Assembly (NCBI GenBank): GCA_014549065.1
Contig: JACDOX010000217.1
Span: 1,046,370 to 1,110,369 of the forward strand
Origin: Cardinalis cardinalis
Lineage: Eukaryota > Chordata > Aves > Passeriformes > Cardinalidae
Length of the DNA: 64,000 nt
Direction: 5' to 3'
Part shown: positions 58,901 to 64,000 of the stretch, one piece after another
Layout of the letters: each line of letters opens with the position of its first letter
Numbering within the stretch: the first letter of the stretch is position 1
The notes under the pieces: model-generated
Told to the model about the DNA's origin: nothing
Seen by the model: the letters and a program-made list of their open reading frames with translations, nothing else
Database searches by the model: none
Made by a program: the position numbers and the translations under genes

Positions 58901-59976
58901 TTTGGTCAATCTTGGTTTGGCCACTGTGGTGGCAAAGATCCTTCCTAATCCCACACTGCTCCAGCTGCTGGGTGAAGCAGAGTCCAAAATTCAACATGCA
59001 GGTTGATTTGAACAATATAAAACCTACTCCCATCAGGAGGGATGGAAAGGAGCCCAGGGCAGNCACTTTCAGCAGGACCACTGATTTTATTGGACTAAAG
59101 GACACATGAAATCTCTGCCAGATACGGCTAGAGGAGCAAATCATTAATAATTAAAATCTACTGCTGATGCATTCAAGTAACTCNGGTTTTATTTGAATCT
59201 TACATAAAGTCTCAGAACAGATGGGACTTTATGGATGCCTATCAAGATGCCTACCTTGATCCACCCTGGAAGAAGCATGTATGTGCAAAACAAGGCNGAA
59301 TTATCCAAAATAACCCTGGCATGCATGGACACACAGCTCCTGCCAGCTGTGGAGCACAGGGACCCCAANAGGGATTCCAGGGACTGCCCTCCCCTGGGAA
59401 AACCACAAGAGCAGGGATGAGTATCCAGGATCCCCCAGAGCATGCTCTGCTCCTGCCTGCCATTTCAGGATGGCCAAAAAATCCCCTAAAAAGCCCCAAA
59501 ATCGNCAACCCCACCAAGCAGCAGCATCAGTGACCTCAGGGAAGGGTTGGTGGGGCCATCAAAGCTCTTTCCAACCATGCTGAGCCCTGCCAGGGGTCTG
59601 ACAGCAACACCCTGGGAGCTACACTCATCTCCCCGCTGGATAAAACACGTGGAGCACCCTGACTCACACCATCAGTGGGAACAGAGGCAGTGACACACAC
59701 ACAGCCCTTTGGGGCATCCTCTGCAGCAGCACAGCTTTGGTGTTTTCCCCCAAAACACTGCCCCTGCTCTTCACCACACTCCTCCTGCCACAGGACACAG
59801 CTACAGACCTCAGACAGGCAAAGCAAACTCCATCCCACCCACACTGACTCTCACACCATGCAGGTGCAAAACTCTGCTTCCACCACGTGTTTTCCCCCTC
59901 AACTACAGCTGTAGTTCTTTCTAATAATCCCATGGAAGTTCCAAATCATATAACCAGGCTGCAGTAAATCACAGCA
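55967..59976. other. Gene-free, mostly single-copy stretch
   Basis: About 4 kb with no recognised transposon, RNA gene or exon. The AT-rich portions (57740-57960 and 58560-58660) alternate with C-rich DNA that produces chance frames. Confidence 0.35.
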
Positions 59977-60120
59977 CATCCCAGGAAGGGTTTAGGGCAA
60001 AGCTGGGTGGAGCTTTGAGCTACCTGGTGTGATGGAAAGTGTCTCTGCCCATGGCTGGGGGGTGGAATTGGATGAGCTTTAAGGTCCCTTCCAAATCAAA
60101 CCATTCTGTGATTCTGTGAA
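59977..60120 (+). repeat. CR1 LINE 3'-end fragment
   Basis: The fragment runs from 'catcccaggaagggtttagg' through 'tttgagctacctggtgtgat', 'ggaaagtgtctctgcccatg' and 'tttaaggtcccttccaaatc' to 'aaaccattctgtgattctgtg'. The terminal 8-bp repeat is intact. Confidence 0.93.
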
Positions 60121-62600
60121 AATATTACAGAGGAAAAAAAAAACCACCAAGCTTTGGCAGGAGGGGCCCCCGTGACCTTCCCACACAGCACCACCATGCT
60201 CCCCCCTCACCCAGATCAAGTCCAACAAAAAGCAAACTCCAATGTTCCACCTGCATTATCACCTCAGAGAGGAGAAACAAAACCTAAAGAGCTCCAGATG
60301 TTTGTTGCTGGTTCTTAAAAAAAAAATCTCTGGTGCAAGAAAGGGGAGAGCACACTGATAAAGCACCATTGTAGAACTGAACAAGTGACACTGATTCTTC
60401 TGTGCTCTGTCACCAAAACTCCTGCTGNCTTCACACAGAATGTTATGTGGCGACTCCCTGGTAAAATGCCAACATCCCAGGCTCCTCACCAGGACGGGGC
60501 AGAGCAGAAGCAGAAAACACGTGGGTGGTACAATGAGGAGGTTTGGTTTCCAAGACCTTGTTGCTGCAGAGGATGGTCGTGACGTTTTTCATCCTTTCAC
60601 CCAAATCTTATCTTGTTTCCTTTGGCAAAGGAGAAGGAGGGATAAAACTCCAGCTATGGGAACGTGGCATAAGGAATGGGAGGTGGCCCAGCCATATCTG
60701 ACCATGACAAACTGCATTCTGGAATTACATCCTCATACTGGGTGTGACAAACTGCATTTNAAGATACACCTTCCAGCACCACAAACAGCAATGGAGAAAA
60801 CACCAATTCCTGCCTAAAACAATTCTGTTATCCCAGNAACCAGAGCAAAACCAGCAGTGACTTGCCAAAACCTCCCCTCTAAAGCTTCAGTGCTCCCTGC
60901 AAGAGAGGACCCCAAAAATCATCTTGCACCCCTTCCTCCTGGTCTTTAACTCAGCTGTGAGCCCTGACCATTTCTCCTGTCAGAGTCCATAATCNAAATA
61001 TCCTTACAGCTGGACAGAGGGATCTGATAAAACCTCAATTTCTAGGGCAGGTGTAAGTCATCAGCCCAAACTGAATTGCTCACCAGAAGCTCCACTCTTT
61101 ACTTCTTTAACTTACTACAACCACAATACAAAGCAAAGACGGGAACCCTCACTAGATCTATGTGAGGAGTAAATGTGACACCCATCAGGTTTANGAGACA
61201 GCACCATCCACCAGATCTTAACAAAACACTTGTCAATTAATTGCCAGTGCCGTGTTCCCAGCAGCTTTTCCATTTCTTCTGCTTTAAACATAAAGTCTCT
61301 TTCAATTCCCACAGCTAGTAAACACCCAGGGAAAATTAACCTACCTTTTCCAAATGGTTGGGCAAACCCAGATTCAGGGTTTTTTTTTGTTAGTATATTT
61401 CATTCTTGCCAGAGTCAGCTGAACTGAAGAAGTTTTATTTGAACTGCAGCCAGCCTGATGGATAAATCAACTTTTCTGGCCAAAGGCTTCAGTGTGTTAC
61501 TTCCAGCTCATGCCTGGGACCTCATACTTTGANGCTGATGTTTTTTCTGATGTTTTTTCTGATACAAGAAATATTATCACCAGACCCCAGTGACAAATCT
61601 GTGCACTAAAACGCCAGAGTTAAAGATGACAGTTTGTGCTACAGTTCTTGCTGTGGGGAGATTCCTGAGAGTGTTTTCCATCCAGGAAAAGCAGGAGTGG
61701 AGAAAGGGCAGGAGTTTGCCCTCGGAGGAGTGGGGGGATGAGAGGGAGCTGTCAGCANAGGGGCTCTGGGGGGGCAGCTAAANCCCCACATCCACATGGG
61801 CTGGAAAACTGCCTTAAAAAGAGGGAAAGCTGACANCAAGAAAACATCATCTGTGATTTGTACACTGTAAAATTGACAATAAAACCCTGGACCGGGGAAG
61901 CATCTCAGTCTGAAATTCTAGGAGAGAAAGGAAAAGCCAAATGCTCCTGCAATCCGTGCTTCTAAACGCAGGAGAGTGCCACCACTCTGACTGAATACCT
62001 TATTTTCTGTTCAGCTTCAGAAACACTTGGTTGTAACTTTGAAAAGGAAAGATATTTTGATTGCCCATGACTGGGGAGAGCTTGGATCAAGTGAGGAACA
62101 GCCCAGAGCCCCCAGATGCACCCGGGTTTGCTAAGGATGAAAGCCAACCTCTGTCCCCCCTAATGGCTAACAGGTGGGTTTCACAAAACGCCTCCAAAAA
62201 TAAAAAGCTCCTTTCTAAAAATACCACCCTGCATCCACAACGCCAGATTTTCCAGAAAAATACTGACGGTAGCTGACGTTTCCCAAACAATCGCTTTCAC
62301 GGGAACTTGGGGCTGCCCCTGCAGCAGAAAGTTTTGCCAGGCNAAGAACAGAAATCCTTGTTTAAGATTCGAGCCCCGTGGACAGACCCATTCCCTCAGC
62401 CAGCTCCGGAGCTGGAGCACAAATCAGCTTTATGGAAGTAACAGATTACAGAACACATCGCTACAAATATTTTTTTTTTACTAGAGGACGGGTAATTGAA
62501 ATGTCTGAGATCCAACAAGCACCTCAGAATTCATAAATACCTCATAGTATTCCAAACACACTCTCCTATAATGAGACCGTCTTCAATTTTCCTTGGTAAA
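60121..62600. other. Gene-free single-copy stretch
   Basis: No transposon or exon was recognised. A 12-bp direct repeat (tgatgttttttc, twice) lies at about 61538-61562. CpG frequency begins to rise after about 62.1 kb. Confidence 0.35.
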
Positions 62601-64000
62601 AGAGAGACCTTTAAAGAATGCTAAAGCAGGTCGGCGCCCTTATGCACTGATGGAAACAGGAACAAAAGCATTTTGTCACCAGGCATCTCGCCTATCATTA
62701 TTTCCCTCACTCTGCTTAAACAAACCTAGAAGTACGTGCCTCTTCTTCCTCCCCCCTCCCCAAATATCGGCAAAACCCGGGATTTCATCCCGAAGGAAAG
62801 CCACCATCTGTACGGGAACAAGGGACCGTTACACCGAGCCCTCACCGCCGATCGCTCTTTCCTCCGGCTCCACTAATGTTTTTTAAAACACAGGATTAAA
62901 ATGTCATCCCACCCCTCCCGTTCTAGGGAGCCGTGTGTATTCCTCTCCTCCGGTCACGGTGCACTTAATCAAGTGTGAATGATTAAAGTACTTCAATTAG
63001 AGCTACGCACATTCATTGCAGGCGATTCAAAGGCAGCGGAGAAGTGCAGCTGAAAGAAGAAATTACTTCTACTACTTTGAGATCTCCATCTCCTACTTTC
63101 CTCCTCCCCAGCACAGCCGGAGCCCTGGGACCGGGAGAAGTACCAGGCTCTAAGCTGCAGCCAGGATTTACCTTGGGGGCACGTCCCTCGGCAGGACAAA
63201 AGCCTATTCTTTCTTCTTTCCCCCTCAGCAAGTCCTGCAAGTTTGGGGGGGGAAATGTTGTTTTTTTTTTTTATCGTGGAGCGGAGGGGTGTGAAAAGAA
63301 CAATCTCAGCGCCTAAATCCACGCACCCCCTCTGATTTTCTATTCTAGGGATACAAGGGAATGGCTTAAAATGTCCAGATCGAGAGGGGAAAATATAGGT
63401 AATAAATAAATAGTGGGGAAATGATTGGGATTTCTGGCGGAGGGGTACAAGGTGGGAGGGAAGGAGCGAGGCGCGGCCCCCCGGACACCGCGCACCTCCG
63501 CGGGTTAGAAGCGTGCGGAGTTGCTAAGTGACTGAGGGGCGAGCGCGGTTATTCAGCAGCAATAAAATCATTTTAAAAAAATTAAAATTAAAAAAAAAAA
63601 TTAAAACGCTAAACCAATTTTTTCCCCACGCAATCTACCTAAAATTAAGAAAAATAAAAAAGGCAATAACTAAATACGCTATCCCCCCCCCGAAAAAAAA
63701 TATAAATTATGAAGGCAGCGCAAGGCGGCGGCTGCTCCGCGTCCCCCGGAGCATCGGCCGCGCCGCACCGCGGGGTTCCCCCCTTGCCCAAACTTTCCTG
63801 CCGCCGCCGCCCCGTTAATCCCCCGGCAGATGTTGTCGGCGGCTCTCGGCACTAAGTAAACAATGCGGGGCCCGGCACAACAAAAGATTTCCCACTTCAC
63901 CCCGCCGCTCCGCGCCCACCCGCGCAACTTGCGCGGCCGCCTCCCACCACCATCACATTTCCACCTACCCTCCCCTCCTCGGTTTTTGTTTTTTTTTTTT
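62601..64000. promoter_or_regulatory. CpG-island-like region, probably a promoter/first-exon edge
   Basis: CpG dinucleotides become frequent from about 62.75 kb and dense from 63.44 to 63.95 kb. This part includes a NotI-type GCGGCCGC at 63933-63940, overlapping a 15-bp near-palindrome (cgcgcaa-c-ttgcgcg) at 63921-63935. An A/T-rich tract (63560-63715) splits the island. Nothing comparable occurs in the other 62 kb, so a transcription start close to the right boundary is likely. The complement of 63963-63968 reads GTAGGT, a possible minus-strand splice donor, but no exon can be defended. The sequence ends in a T run at the window edge. Confidence 0.6.

Noticed and set aside
59518..59590. Possible further CR1 fragment (gggaagggttggtgggg...ctctttccaacc)
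   Set aside because: Only one short block is reminiscent of a CR1 tail. The flanks do not continue the family order.

Overview
This is vertebrate nuclear DNA, almost certainly from a bird and probably a songbird. About 25 fragments of the avian CR1 LINE are scattered on both strands, nearly all of them short 3'-end pieces. Two solo LTRs resemble endogenous-retrovirus LTRs that are common in passerine genomes. Base composition is typical of avian intergenic or intronic DNA. No prokaryotic gene layout, operon, CRISPR array or phage is present. Isolated N bases occur every few hundred bp, and there are two longer assembly gaps (9953-10312 and 41929-42728).

I found no protein-coding exon that I can defend. 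The open frames are short, lack recognisable domains, run through repeats or gaps, and overlap one another in all frames. The window looks like an intron or gene desert. Its right end (about 62.6-64.0 kb, densest from 63.44 kb) is CpG-island-like and may be the edge of a promoter or first exon whose gene lies mostly outside the window. Neither the gene nor its strand can be named from this sequence.

Layout: 0.8-26 kb is single-copy DNA with CR1 fragments, a small CpG-rich patch near 2.7 kb and the first gap. From 23.5 to 37.9 kb, AT-rich stretches full of TAAT/ATTA cores alternate with CR1 pieces; several look like candidate conserved non-coding elements. This part also holds a 107-bp near-perfect palindrome (27202-27308), a 38-bp minisatellite (27705-27902), an inverted CR1 pair (28.2-28.6 kb) and a GC-rich patch (32.27-32.56 kb). 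From 41.47 to 42.75 kb lies a minisatellite of about 70 bp per unit, interrupted by the second gap and organised as alternating A/B units. From 45.5 to 46.6 kb two oppositely oriented solo LTRs each have matching 6-bp flanking repeats, and one carries a single monomer of the 41.5-kb minisatellite. From 47 to 62 kb the sequence is more single-copy DNA with CR1 pieces, a roughly 105-bp duplication (52.7 and 53.3 kb) and one older-looking CR1 relic (55.9 kb).

The strongest unexplained signal is the palindrome at 27202-27308. Its two 49-nt arms align without a single gap around a 9-nt loop. A minus-strand RNA would pair slightly better than a plus-strand one. It could be an exapted ancient palindromic element or a hairpin RNA precursor. 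All statements about conservation are inferences made by eye.
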